Shown: piece after piece, positions 21,216 to 28,813 of the stretch | Layout: each line of letters begins with the position of its first letter | How positions within the stretch are numbered: the first letter of the stretch is position 1 | Virus record (IMG/VR): IMGVR_UViG_3300035701_000011 | Location: 1 to 64,000 of that record | Length of the DNA: 64,000 nucleotides | Reading direction: 5' to 3' (one strand) | Source of the DNA: a virus | Notes under the pieces: model-generated | Told to the model about the DNA's origin: nothing | Database searches by the model: none | Seen by the model: the letters and a program-made list of their open reading frames with translations, nothing else | Translations under genes and position numbers: made by a program

Positions 21216-21909
21216 ATTAGTAAAAGAGTATAAGCAAACCAAGAATAAACTTATTATAGATAAGATTTATTTGGAATTAAAATCTACAATTCAGCAAAAA
21301 GCAAGATTTATTTATTATGCCAAGTGGTATCCACTTAATCTTTATCATAATTGTAAATTTTGCAGAAACTGTGATAAATTAAATAATGTGCCAAAGAGTG
21401 AACATATTATTATTTGTAAAGATTGTGATATTTGTAAATGTATTAAAGGATTTTTTAATTTAAGAAAAAATAATTTATGCGAGTATGAAGATGTTGAAAA
21501 TGATATTTGGTTAGAAATTATGAGAACAATTGAAAATTTTGACATAACAAAAGATTTTAATACTTATTTATTTAGTTGTTTATGGGAATTTGTGCCTTCG
21601 TTTATAACGAAAAATTTCGTTAAATCTCTTTCAAATAAATCATTAACTAAAATAGATGAAGAAGGAAATGAAACTGAAATGGAAATTCCAGATGAACAAG
21701 ATAAAAAAACAGAGCCAAAAATATCTATAGAAGAAATCTTTGAGATTTGTAAAGATAATTTCGAAAAAAAGATACTTACCTTAATTTTACAGGGTAAACC
21801 GGTTAATAGGACTGTTATAGCAAAAGAATTGAATGTAAGTCCTCAATATATCTCATTGATATTAAAAGACTTACGAAAACGTCTAAAAAAATTCCTTTCA
21901 AAAATCTAA
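21199..21909 (+). CDS. Sigma-70 family-like transcription factor with zinc insert
   Basis: 236 residues. A region-2-like helix set (DVENDIWLEIMRTIENFDITKDFNTYLFSCLWEFVPSFI) and a C-terminal helix-turn-helix like region 4 (NRTVIAKELNVSPQYISLILKDLRKRLKKFL) bracket a linker, as in ECF sigma factors. An inserted CKFCRNC...CKDCDICKC cluster (about 53-78) probably binds zinc, which is unusual. It could direct RNA polymerase to late or class-two promoters. A non-sigma DNA-binding role cannot be excluded. Confidence 0.7.
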   Translation: MTNLTELVKEYKQTKNKLIIDKIYLELKSTIQQKARFIYYAKWYPLNLYHNCKFCRNCDKLNNVPKSEHIIICKDCDICKCIKGFFNLRKNNLCEYEDVENDIWLEIMRTIENFDITKDFNTYLFSCLWEFVPSFITKNFVKSLSNKSLTKIDEEGNETEMEIPDEQDKKTEPKISIEEIFEICKDNFEKKILTLILQGKPVNRTVIAKELNVSPQYISLILKDLRKRLKKFLSKI

Positions 21910-21917
21910 ATTTGGAG

Positions 21918-21923
21918 TATACT
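21918..21923 (+). promoter_or_regulatory. -10 element before spoVG
   Basis: TATACT in TTTGGAGTATACTTAATAG. The GGAG before it matches the -10 context at 1104 and 2174 on the minus strand (GGAG/GGGG before TATACT). The -35 is unclear. Confidence 0.5.
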
Positions 21924-21945
21924 TAATAGTAGAAAGGCAAAGACA

Positions 21946-22248
21946 ATGAGAAAAGCGAAAAAGAGCACAAAAGAGATAATTTCAGAGATAGAATTTTTTC
22001 CCATTATTCCAAAGAATGGAGTTATTGCTTTTGTTTCTTTTACCTATCAAAATTCCTTACGAATACAGGACTGTGCGATATTAACTCGACCTACGGGTGG
22101 TTATCGTTTGTCTTTTCCTATTAAAAAATTAGCAAACGGAAAAACTATTCAATCAGTTTATCCCATAAATAAAAAATTAGGCACACAAATAGAAGAAATC
22201 CTCTTAATAAATTTTGAGGATTTTTTATTAAGAAAAGTTAAAGATTAA
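21946..22248 (+). CDS. spoVG: SpoVG-family protein
   Basis: 100 residues. The stretch GVIAFVSFTYQNSLRIQDC followed by GGYRLSFPIKKLANGK and SVYPINKKLGTQIEEILL matches SpoVG (AxVxFDNxFxVxDIxVI, PSRKxxxGE, HPIxxxxRxxI). SpoVG binds nucleic acids and regulates in Firmicutes and spirochaetes. A phage copy might modulate host or phage RNA. It has its own promoter region. Confidence 0.8.
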   Translation: MRKAKKSTKEIISEIEFFPIIPKNGVIAFVSFTYQNSLRIQDCAILTRPTGGYRLSFPIKKLANGKTIQSVYPINKKLGTQIEEILLINFEDFLLRKVKD

Positions 22249-22268
22249 ATCAGTAATTATGTTATACT
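22248..22268 (+). promoter_or_regulatory. Second-class promoter, copy 3 (diverged)
   Basis: Matches the blocks at 14197 and 15650 except near the centre (CAGTAATTATGT then TATACT at 22263-22268). Confidence 0.6.
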
Positions 22269-22307
22269 TATAATGAAAGACGAAAAAGAGTTAAAGGAGA
22301 AAATGAG

Positions 22308-23393
22308 ATGAAAAATTGGACAAAAGAAGAAATTAAGTTAGTAGGAAAATTAAAAGCAGAAGGCAAATCTATTCAAGAGATTGCAGATATTCTTTCTAAA
22401 TCTTATGATAGTGTTGCCCATAAGTATCGTCATTCTCAAGTGGAAGCACCAATAAAAGAAAATAAAATATCAACCCAATCTAAAAAAGATAAAATAAATT
22501 TATCTGCTCTCATTATCCAGACCTTGAAAGATGAGTTGATAAATGTTGAACCTTATAAGGCTTCTACACAAAGTAAAGTAGATGTTAAGGGGGATACATT
22601 AGTTTTACTTCTTTCAGATTTTCACGCTGGGAAAGAAGTTAAAAATCAAGAAGGAGAAATAATTTATAATGAACAAATTTTTAAGAATAGAATTAATCGT
22701 CTATGTGAACAAACACTCAAACTTTTAGATAATAATATAAGTAAGGGAGTTCCAATCAGGGATGTAGTTTTACTTTTATGTGGAGATTTGTGTAATGGAG
22801 AAAATATATATCTTACCCAAGTTTTTGAACAAGAAACTGCCCCTCCTAAGCAAGTTATGCTTGTTGTTGAAGTTCTTACAAAATTAATAACATCTTTATT
22901 AAAAAGAAATTTATCTGTTAAAGTATATGGAGTCAGGGGGAATCATGGTCGCACAGCAAAAGAAGATAATCCAATTTCAAATTGGGATATTATGATTTTT
23001 GAAATACTGGATTTTTGGAGTAAATTAGTTTTAAAAAATTCAAAATTACAGATTAAATTTGCAGAAACCGAGCACATGGTATTTGATATTAGAGGGCACA
23101 AATTTATGATGCGACATTTAGCCCCTGAACAAGTAGACTCTCCTGCTGGTCGGGTAAAAATAAACGAATGGGCAAGACAATATGATGTTGAAGGAATAAT
23201 TTACGGACATTATCACCATGCTGCTATTAGTGATTGTGATAATATTAGGGTAATTAGAGGTGGTTCGACAGTTGGTGGCGATTCTTTAAGCGATAGCATG
23301 GCAAAACATTCAGAACCAATTCAAATTTGCTTCGGAGTAAATGAACAACGTGTTACCAGTTTTATATACTTCGTTGATTTGGGAGTTAAGTAA
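22308..23393 (+). CDS. Calcineurin-like phosphoesterase with N-terminal SANT/HTH domain
   Basis: 361 residues. The first 45 residues (WTKEEIKLVGKLKAEGKSI... SYDSVAHKYRH) form a Myb/SANT-like helix-turn-helix seen in phage DNA-binding proteins. The catalytic domain holds the metal motifs LLLSDFHAG (about 100), LCGDLCNGEN (about 161), GVRGNHGR (about 216) and YGHYHHA (about 300). Domain order suggests a DNA-targeted phosphoesterase or nuclease. It is first in a unit with its own promoter. Confidence 0.8.
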   Translation: MKNWTKEEIKLVGKLKAEGKSIQEIADILSKSYDSVAHKYRHSQVEAPIKENKISTQSKKDKINLSALIIQTLKDELINVEPYKASTQSKVDVKGDTLVLLLSDFHAGKEVKNQEGEIIYNEQIFKNRINRLCEQTLKLLDNNISKGVPIRDVVLLLCGDLCNGENIYLTQVFEQETAPPKQVMLVVEVLTKLITSLLKRNLSVKVYGVRGNHGRTAKEDNPISNWDIMIFEILDFWSKLVLKNSKLQIKFAETEHMVFDIRGHKFMMRHLAPEQVDSPAGRVKINEWARQYDVEGIIYGHYHHAAISDCDNIRVIRGGSTVGGDSLSDSMAKHSEPIQICFGVNEQRVTSFIYFVDLGVK

Positions 23394-23394
23394 A

Positions 23395-24045
23395 ATGAAT
23401 ATCAAAATTTGTAAAAATCCAAAATGTAATAAAGAATTTGAATCTTTTAAAGGTTCTAATAAAAAATATTGTTCTGATTTGTGTCGCAAACAAAATTTTA
23501 AGAAGTATTTTTGTAAATGTGGTAAAGAAATAACTATACATATAAAACAATGTCAAAAATGTTATTGGGATTATATTAGAAAATATCCAGAATTTCATCC
23601 CCAATATAAACATGGAAAAACTAAAAATAATGAATGTATTGATTGTCATAAACATATAACTTTTTATGGAATCAGATGTCATTCTTGTGCCGAAAAATTA
23701 AAAATAGGAGAATTAGCACCAGGTTATATACATGGAAAAGGTTACGAATCGTATCCCGTAGAATTTAATGATAAACTTAGAGAAACAATCCGTAAACGAG
23801 ATAATTATGAATGTCAGAACTGTGGTATGACCGAAGAAGAGCATTTAATAGTTCGGGGAAGAATTTTAGATATTCATCACATAGATTATAATAAAGAAAA
23901 TATAAACGAGAGTAATTTAATTACATTATGTAATTCTTGTAATGTCAGAGCTAACTTTAATGCTTCTTATTGGCAAGAATTTTATACAAATAAGATTAAA
24001 ATAATAATTAATCGAGGCGTAGATGTCAATTATCTGCCGAAATAA
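23395..24045 (+). CDS. HNH endonuclease with zinc fingers (distinct subfamily)
   Basis: 216 residues from the ATG at 23395, right after the phosphoesterase stop. Three CxxC-type fingers (CKNPKC, CSDLCRK; CKCG...CQKC; CIDCHK...CHSC) precede an HNH core RDNYECQNCGM...LDIHHIDYNKENINESNLITLCNSCN. This is a typical mobile or NUMOD-like HNH nuclease with multiple DNA-binding fingers. The gene probably entered as a mobile element. Confidence 0.85.
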   Translation: MNIKICKNPKCNKEFESFKGSNKKYCSDLCRKQNFKKYFCKCGKEITIHIKQCQKCYWDYIRKYPEFHPQYKHGKTKNNECIDCHKHITFYGIRCHSCAEKLKIGELAPGYIHGKGYESYPVEFNDKLRETIRKRDNYECQNCGMTEEEHLIVRGRILDIHHIDYNKENINESNLITLCNSCNVRANFNASYWQEFYTNKIKIIINRGVDVNYLPK

Positions 24046-24091
24046 AGATAAAGGTGAAGTTAATAAATCAAGAGATAATTCTCTACGCCTC
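24014..24091 (+). repeat. Inverted repeat spanning the HNH gene end
   Basis: GAGGCGTAGA (24014-24023) and TCTACGCCTC (24082-24091) are perfect 10-bp complements, with CAACTTTTAAATT after the second arm. GC content is high for this genome. It may be a terminator with a long loop, or the mark of insertion of the HNH gene. Confidence 0.6.
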
Positions 24092-24113
24092 AACTTTTAA
24101 ATTAGGAGATTAA

Positions 24114-24305
24114 ATGAAGAAAAGAAGTTCTTCTTGTTATCAGAATAAAATTAAAAAGATTACTGAATGGTATAATGATTTGCAAGAAGCAAGAAAAGAC
24201 CCCAAAGGAGATAATTTAATTAATCCGAATACGAAGGCGGAACCAAAAAAAAGAGAATTAAAACCCCTCGAATATTATTTAGATTTATTAAAAAAGGAAA
24301 AATAA
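24114..24305 (+). CDS. Small basic protein (63 aa)
   Basis: MKKRSSSCYQNKIKKITEWYNDLQEARKD..., highly basic with a Pro-Lys-rich C-terminus. AGGAG lies 6 nt upstream. Unknown function. Confidence 0.6.
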   Translation: MKKRSSSCYQNKIKKITEWYNDLQEARKDPKGDNLINPNTKAEPKKRELKPLEYYLDLLKKEK

Positions 24306-24306
24306 A

Positions 24307-24402
24307 ATGAGTCAAAAAACTTTAGAAATTATAATAGTAATAATTTGTTTAGGATATTTAATCTATTTAGGAAGAAAGAATTTAAAGGAGAAGAAGAAAT
24401 GA
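24307..24402 (+). CDS. Single-pass membrane microprotein (31 aa)
   Basis: MSQKTLEIIIVIICLGYLIYLG is a transmembrane helix, followed by RKNLKEKKK. The stop overlaps the next gene's ATG (ATGA). Confidence 0.5.
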   Translation: MSQKTLEIIIVIICLGYLIYLGRKNLKEKKK

Positions 24403-25217
24403 ATGAATTATTAAAAGATGGTTTAATGATTTTATCAGGATTAATTGGAGGTTATTTACTTATTTTAATTAGAAATAAAATTTTTAAAACTACAAAACAA
24501 GAAGTAATTAAAATAATTCCTGAAGAAGAAAAAATTAAATTATTAGACTTATATAATAAAGGTTTAGTTACTTTATCTCATTTAAAAAGTTTAGGAATAG
24601 AAGTAGAAAAAAAAATAGAAGGCAAAATAGAAGCATTTAGCGGAGAAAAATTAGCAACAGGTATGTTAAAAGTAAATAATGGGGTATTATGGGCTAAAGA
24701 TATTGCTTCTATTTTTAATTTGAGAAAATTAATTATAATAGGAGTAATAATTGGTTGTATTTATGGTTATGGTTGGTATAGAGGAACACAAGGAAAACCT
24801 GTTCATTTTGATATGAGAGGAAAAGAAGCATTAATACAATTAAATGAACATTATTTAAAAATTGATAAAGACGGAACTGCTAATGTAGTAGATAAAGATG
24901 GAAAAATACTTAAAACAATTAAAGTAAAAGATATAGATGCTCTACGAAGGGCATTACGACCCTATGGATTTATTCTTGAACCAATTGTAGTAGCAGGGGG
25001 TAGTTTAGGTGAGAGTGGAGCTGGAGTTGAGGCAGGAGCAGGAATTTCTTGGTTTAAATGGTATAAAACTAAGTTAGATTCTTTTTTAACAAGCAAGGGA
25101 TTCTATCCATTAGGATTATCTTATTCTATTACAGATAATTCTGGCATAGGATTGGGTGCTGGTATCGGATTTAAAGGAGATAAAAGAATTATATTATATT
25201 ATAAGTGGAGATTTTAA
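24399..25217 (+). CDS. Two-pass membrane protein with glycine-rich C-terminus (272 aa)
   Basis: Two hydrophobic segments are clear (GLMILSGLIGGYLLILIRN, about 7-26, and LIIIGVIIGCIYGYGWYRG, about 110-130). A soluble region (about 135-200) with repeated beta turns (KIDKDGTANVVDKDGK) and a glycine-rich C-terminal segment (GGSLGESGAGVEAGAG) follow. The ATG at 24399 has AAAGGAG upstream; a longer frame from 24345 would overlap the small upstream gene. Beta-rich C-terminus may be a membrane or virion component. Function unknown. Confidence 0.65.
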   Translation: MNELLKDGLMILSGLIGGYLLILIRNKIFKTTKQEVIKIIPEEEKIKLLDLYNKGLVTLSHLKSLGIEVEKKIEGKIEAFSGEKLATGMLKVNNGVLWAKDIASIFNLRKLIIIGVIIGCIYGYGWYRGTQGKPVHFDMRGKEALIQLNEHYLKIDKDGTANVVDKDGKILKTIKVKDIDALRRALRPYGFILEPIVVAGGSLGESGAGVEAGAGISWFKWYKTKLDSFLTSKGFYPLGLSYSITDNSGIGLGAGIGFKGDKRIILYYKWRF

Positions 25218-25229
25218 TAAGGAATAATA

Positions 25230-25385
25230 ATGCCTATTTTTAAAAGATGTGCGGTATGTGGTTTGAATTTACCTATAAGTGTTATGCAACCAATTCAGGT
25301 CAAACATCAAGATAAAATTATAACAGTAGGAATTTGTAATATTTGTAAAAAAATTAAGGAAGAAGAAACCAAAAAGGAAAACTAA
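25230..25385 (+). CDS. Zinc-finger-like microprotein (51 aa)
   Basis: MPIFKRCAVCGLNL...VGICNICKKIKEEE carries two CxxC pairs. It overlaps the next gene by one base. Confidence 0.6.
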   Translation: MPIFKRCAVCGLNLPISVMQPIQVKHQDKIITVGICNICKKIKEEETKKEN

Positions 25386-25771
25386 TGAACCAACTCATTA
25401 AATTACATTTGGGTTTGATTAAATATTTAAAAATAGAATTAAGAAAGAAAAGAACATTAAAAGAATTAATTTTATTCTTTGCAAATATAATTAAACTTTA
25501 TTTAAAAGAGTTAATAAGATTATATAAAACTTTATTTTTGGTATTCGATAAAGATTATCAAAAACAACAACAAGAATATAAAAAATATCAACAAGCAAAA
25601 AAAGAAATCGTAGGACTAATTAAATTATTAAGATATTCTAAAGAAAAATTAAGAAAAGCAGGAATATCAAGACAAAGAATTAAAAGATTTTTTATTGATT
25701 TAGGTAGTAGAGATGACAATGCACTTCAAATTTTATGTGATGAATTAATGAAAGAAATAGGAGGAAAATAA
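25385..25771 (+). CDS. Basic coiled-coil protein of unknown function (128 aa)
   Basis: Lys-rich with a long helix (QEYKKYQQAKKEIVGLIKLL) and an internal hydrophobic stretch. No family recognised. Confidence 0.65.
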   Translation: MNQLIKLHLGLIKYLKIELRKKRTLKELILFFANIIKLYLKELIRLYKTLFLVFDKDYQKQQQEYKKYQQAKKEIVGLIKLLRYSKEKLRKAGISRQRIKRFFIDLGSRDDNALQILCDELMKEIGGK

Positions 25772-25772
25772 A

Positions 25773-26039
25773 ATGCCCTATATTAATCAAACACAAAGAA
25801 ATAAATATGATATAATAATGAGAGCAATTAAATCTTCTACTGGAATAGAAACAAAAGGAGATTTAGAATATTTAGTATTTGCTCTTATGAGAAAATTTAT
25901 GTCTACCAGAGAAAATCGATATTCAACTTTGCATGAAGTAGTTTATGCTGTTATGCATTGTGCTGATGAATATCGAAGACGTTATTTAGATAAAAGAGAA
26001 GATGAAGCAAGAGAAACTAATGGAGATATAGAAGTATGA
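25773..26039 (+). CDS. Conserved phage protein, MPYI-type (88 aa)
   Basis: MPYINQTQRNKYD...GDLEYLVFALMRKFM...YSTLHEVVYAVMHCADEYRRRYLDKREDEA matches a widespread family of small phage proteins of unknown role (MPYI..., GxLNY, ECAxxEFYRR layout; DUF6899-like). The family is often next to nucleotide-metabolism genes. Confidence 0.75.
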   Translation: MPYINQTQRNKYDIIMRAIKSSTGIETKGDLEYLVFALMRKFMSTRENRYSTLHEVVYAVMHCADEYRRRYLDKREDEARETNGDIEV

Positions 26040-26323
26040 AAGCATTAAAAATATCTCTTGTAATCGATTCAGTATGTAAAGAATTAGGAATACCTTATTG
26101 CTCTATTAATCCTCATTTAGTTACTTTAGATGAAGATGTAAGAAAAATGAGTAGTATTTATTTACAATTAAAACAAATTATAGGAACATTATTAGAAATA
26201 GAAGATAGACATGATTTACAAAATCTGAGAAGAAATATGGAAAAAATTATTAAAGAACTTAATGAGGCAGACCATGAAGTTATTAAATTGGCAAGACAAT
26301 TAGTAGAAAAAGAAGATGATTAA
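26036..26323 (+). CDS. Helical protein of unknown function (95 aa)
   Basis: Helical, with a long C-terminal heptad-like stretch (LQNLRRNMEKIIKELNEADHEV). Overlaps both neighbours. Confidence 0.6.
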   Translation: MKALKISLVIDSVCKELGIPYCSINPHLVTLDEDVRKMSSIYLQLKQIIGTLLEIEDRHDLQNLRRNMEKIIKELNEADHEVIKLARQLVEKEDD

Positions 26324-26561
26324 ATATTTATTGATTTTTATATTTGGTGTAATAGAAACTTATATTTATACTGGATGGGCATTAACTGCTACACAAAAAA
26401 AGAAATGGGTTTCTTCTATACTTATGTTTTTATATATGACAATTTATCTTTTTATTTTGGATAGTGCATTTAAAGATACAAATTCTAAATTAATGATAAT
26501 AACTTATGCTACATCTTGCGGAGTTGGTAATTTTATTAGAGTTAGACAAGAAAAAAAATGA
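26316..26561 (+). CDS. Membrane protein with three hydrophobic segments (81 aa)
   Basis: LLIFIFGVIETYIYTGWAL, WVSSILMFLYMTIYLFILD and a third, weaker segment ending before basic RVRQEKK. The pattern is seen in small phage membrane proteins. Function unknown. Confidence 0.65.
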   Translation: MIKYLLIFIFGVIETYIYTGWALTATQKKKWVSSILMFLYMTIYLFILDSAFKDTNSKLMIITYATSCGVGNFIRVRQEKK

Positions 26562-27244
26562 AAAAAAATAATAAAAAAGAAATTAGATTAATAGATATTA
26601 CTAAGATAAGATTTGCTGTGGAAATTGAAGTAGAATTTCCTCATTCAAAAGATAGCCAAAAATTAATTGATAGACATAGAGTATTAAATGGTTGGGAAAT
26701 CGATTGTGATGGTTCATTAGATAATGGTGCAGAATATAGACCAAAAGATGGAAATCATCTTTATTATAATGAAGAATCTTTAACTCAATTGAAAGAAATG
26801 TTAGCACTTATTAGAGTACATAGAGGAAAAGTAATGAAATCATGTGGATTACATATTCATATAAATTGTAAGAATTTTACAGATAAACAGATTTTATTTA
26901 TTATAAAAGAATTTATCGCATGTCAAAAATACATTATTAAAACTTTTGAAGTTCATCCAGATAGGTTAGCAGATACTTGTAAATTATTACCAAGAGAAAA
27001 TTTAAATAAATTAACAGAAAAACAGATACACAATTTTAGAAAACAAACTCAAGAATGGTCTTATGATGGTTATAATGGACTTCTTGATGAAAAATATCAG
27101 GCTTTAAATGTGAGTCATCTTAGACAAGGAGACTATGGTACTCTGGAATTTAGATTATTCGATGCCACACTTTCTTATAAGAAATTAGTGGCTCAAATAA
27201 AATGGACATTAGAATTTATTAAGAGGAGCATTGAACGTGAGTAA
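26558..27244 (+). CDS. Amidoligase-family enzyme (ATP-dependent COOH-NH2 ligase)
   Basis: 228 residues with EIEVEFP (residues 22-28, start of the Glu-rich metal site), GWEIDCDGSLDNGAEY (about 47-62), KSCGLHIHI (about 93-101) and GTLEFRLFDATLSY (about 194-207). This is the putative amidoligase family, related to glutamine synthetase. Members are thought to join amino groups to carboxylates. It sits near the M14 carboxypeptidase at 27736, separated only by an HNH gene, which is a pairing of ligase and peptidase. Substrate unknown. Confidence 0.85.
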   Translation: MKKNNKKEIRLIDITKIRFAVEIEVEFPHSKDSQKLIDRHRVLNGWEIDCDGSLDNGAEYRPKDGNHLYYNEESLTQLKEMLALIRVHRGKVMKSCGLHIHINCKNFTDKQILFIIKEFIACQKYIIKTFEVHPDRLADTCKLLPRENLNKLTEKQIHNFRKQTQEWSYDGYNGLLDEKYQALNVSHLRQGDYGTLEFRLFDATLSYKKLVAQIKWTLEFIKRSIERE

Positions 27245-27743
27245 AATGAATAAGAAAGATAAGAAAAAGAGAAATATTTATTTAAAAATTTGGAGATTAA
27301 AAAATCAGCAAAAATTATTATTATATTTTAGAAAATATAGAGCCAAACATCAAATAGAATTGAGAGAATATCAAAGAAAATATAGATTAACACATAAAAA
27401 AGAATTAAATTTAAAATTAAAAATGCGATTAAAAAATAATATTAATCTTAGACTTTCAAGTCAAATAAGAAAACGAATATATGAAGTTTTAAAAGGAAAC
27501 CCAAAAGCAGAAACTACAATGAAATTAGTAGGATACTCTATTGAACAATTAAAACAACATTTAGAGAAACAATTTAAATTAGATATGTCTTGGGATAACT
27601 ACGGAAAATGGCATATAGACCATATAAGACCTTGTGCGAGTTTTGATTTAAGTAAAGCAGAAGAACAGAAAAAGTGTTTTCATTACACAAATCTACAACC
27701 CCTTTGGGCTAAAGAAAATCAAATTAAAGGAACAAATGCGTGA
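27237..27743 (+). CDS. HNH endonuclease, expanded family, copy 1
   Basis: 168 residues from a GTG at 27237 (AGGAG 8 nt upstream; ATG at 27246 is an alternative). A Lys-rich N-terminal region with KYRA/KYR repeats leads to the core KWHIDHIRPCASFDLSKAEE...CFHYTNLQPLW. The His-Asp-His triad and conserved PCASFDL tail are shared with 43573, 46279, 53326 and 56660. It lies between the amidoligase and the M14 gene, overlapping both, so it looks like an insertion between them. Confidence 0.85.
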   Translation: MSKMNKKDKKKRNIYLKIWRLKNQQKLLLYFRKYRAKHQIELREYQRKYRLTHKKELNLKLKMRLKNNINLRLSSQIRKRIYEVLKGNPKAETTMKLVGYSIEQLKQHLEKQFKLDMSWDNYGKWHIDHIRPCASFDLSKAEEQKKCFHYTNLQPLWAKENQIKGTNA

Positions 27744-28476
27744 AATTAGAAGTTATTCAAAATTAGTGAATGAAATTATCAATCTTAATATTTCTTTTAG
27801 GATTGAAATAATAGGATATGTTATTTATTTTGAAAAAATATATCCGATAATAGCTTTAAAATATAATTCAAAAATGAATAATAAAACTATAATATTTTTA
27901 AGTGGAAATCACGGAGATGAACCATATGCAATTACCACACTTTTAAAATGGTTAAAACAACCAATTATGTTTCCCGATTTTAATTATTATATTTTTCCAA
28001 TTATTAATCCATTTGGATATTCTACAGGTAGAAGAACCAACGGAAATCGTCAAGATTGTAATAACGATGCTAATTTTATTAAGGATTCTAAAGTATCAGA
28101 ATTATCAATTTTGTTTGAACAATTTCCGCAAACAGCAAGTATGATATTAGATATTCATGGAGATACAGGAAAGTCAGAAGTATATTGTTATGAACATAAA
28201 TCAGATAATCTTCCTTCAATTGCAGAAAAAGCATTAATAGAAAATGATAATTTATTACCTTATTTAAAAACAAAAACAATTTATAAGGTTCCTGTAAATA
28301 ACGGTATAATAATTCCTCCAAAAGAAGATATAGGTATTGAAGGATTTTTAGAAAAATTAGGAATACAATATTCTCTTACTTTAGAATTGCCTGGAAAGTT
28401 TGATGGACAAAAACGAGCCGAAGGTGGTATAGCAATTATAAATTCGATTATTCGTAATTTTAAAGAGGTTAAATAA
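27736..28476 (+). CDS. M14-family zinc carboxypeptidase-like enzyme
   Basis: 246 residues. The zinc ligands are GNHGDE (His59, Glu62) and DIHGD (His141), and the catalytic Glu is in TLELPG (Glu217). NPFGYSTGRRTNGNRQDCN holds the substrate-binding Arg and Asn. This is the core of M14/succinylglutamate-desuccinylase-type peptidases. Possible substrates are peptides, including amino-acid tags added by the nearby amidoligase, or peptidoglycan peptides. No signal peptide, so it acts inside the cell. Confidence 0.82.
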   Translation: MREIRSYSKLVNEIINLNISFRIEIIGYVIYFEKIYPIIALKYNSKMNNKTIIFLSGNHGDEPYAITTLLKWLKQPIMFPDFNYYIFPIINPFGYSTGRRTNGNRQDCNNDANFIKDSKVSELSILFEQFPQTASMILDIHGDTGKSEVYCYEHKSDNLPSIAEKALIENDNLLPYLKTKTIYKVPVNNGIIIPPKEDIGIEGFLEKLGIQYSLTLELPGKFDGQKRAEGGIAIINSIIRNFKEVK

Positions 28477-28586
28477 TGATTTATTGTTGGGTAAGAGATT
28501 ATTATGTAGAACAAGATGAATGTTGTGTTTTATGTAAGAATTACGATGAACAAACAGATAGTTGTAAAGAGGAGAAGAAGAAATGA
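28476..28586 (+). CDS. Small Cys-rich protein (36 aa)
   Basis: MIYCWVRDYYVEQDECCVLCKNYDEQTDSCKEEKKK. Five cysteines and the MIYC start match 50192-50341. The stop overlaps the next ATG (ATGA). Confidence 0.5.
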   Translation: MIYCWVRDYYVEQDECCVLCKNYDEQTDSCKEEKKK

Positions 28587-28813
28587 AAAAAGATACCGAA
28601 TGTATTGAATGTGGCGGTATAGCGGAAATAAATTATTACTGTGATACTTGTAGGGATAATTTAATTACAAAATTTTTAGGAGTTCCTATTACAGTTACAT
28701 TTTCTTACGGAAGTAATTTAGATGGAGAAGAATATCATTTTTGTGGTTATAAATGTTTATTAGATTTTATTGTAAACGAATTAAAAAAAATTAAAAAGGA
28801 AGCAACTAAATGA
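28583..28813 (+). CDS. Zinc-finger protein (76 aa)
   Basis: ECIECGGIAEINYYCDTCRDN is a CxxC...CxxC knuckle, and a second one, HFCGYKCLLDFI, follows at 51-62, like a MYM/FCS-type finger. AGGAG upstream. Confidence 0.65.
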   Translation: MKKDTECIECGGIAEINYYCDTCRDNLITKFLGVPITVTFSYGSNLDGEEYHFCGYKCLLDFIVNELKKIKKEATK

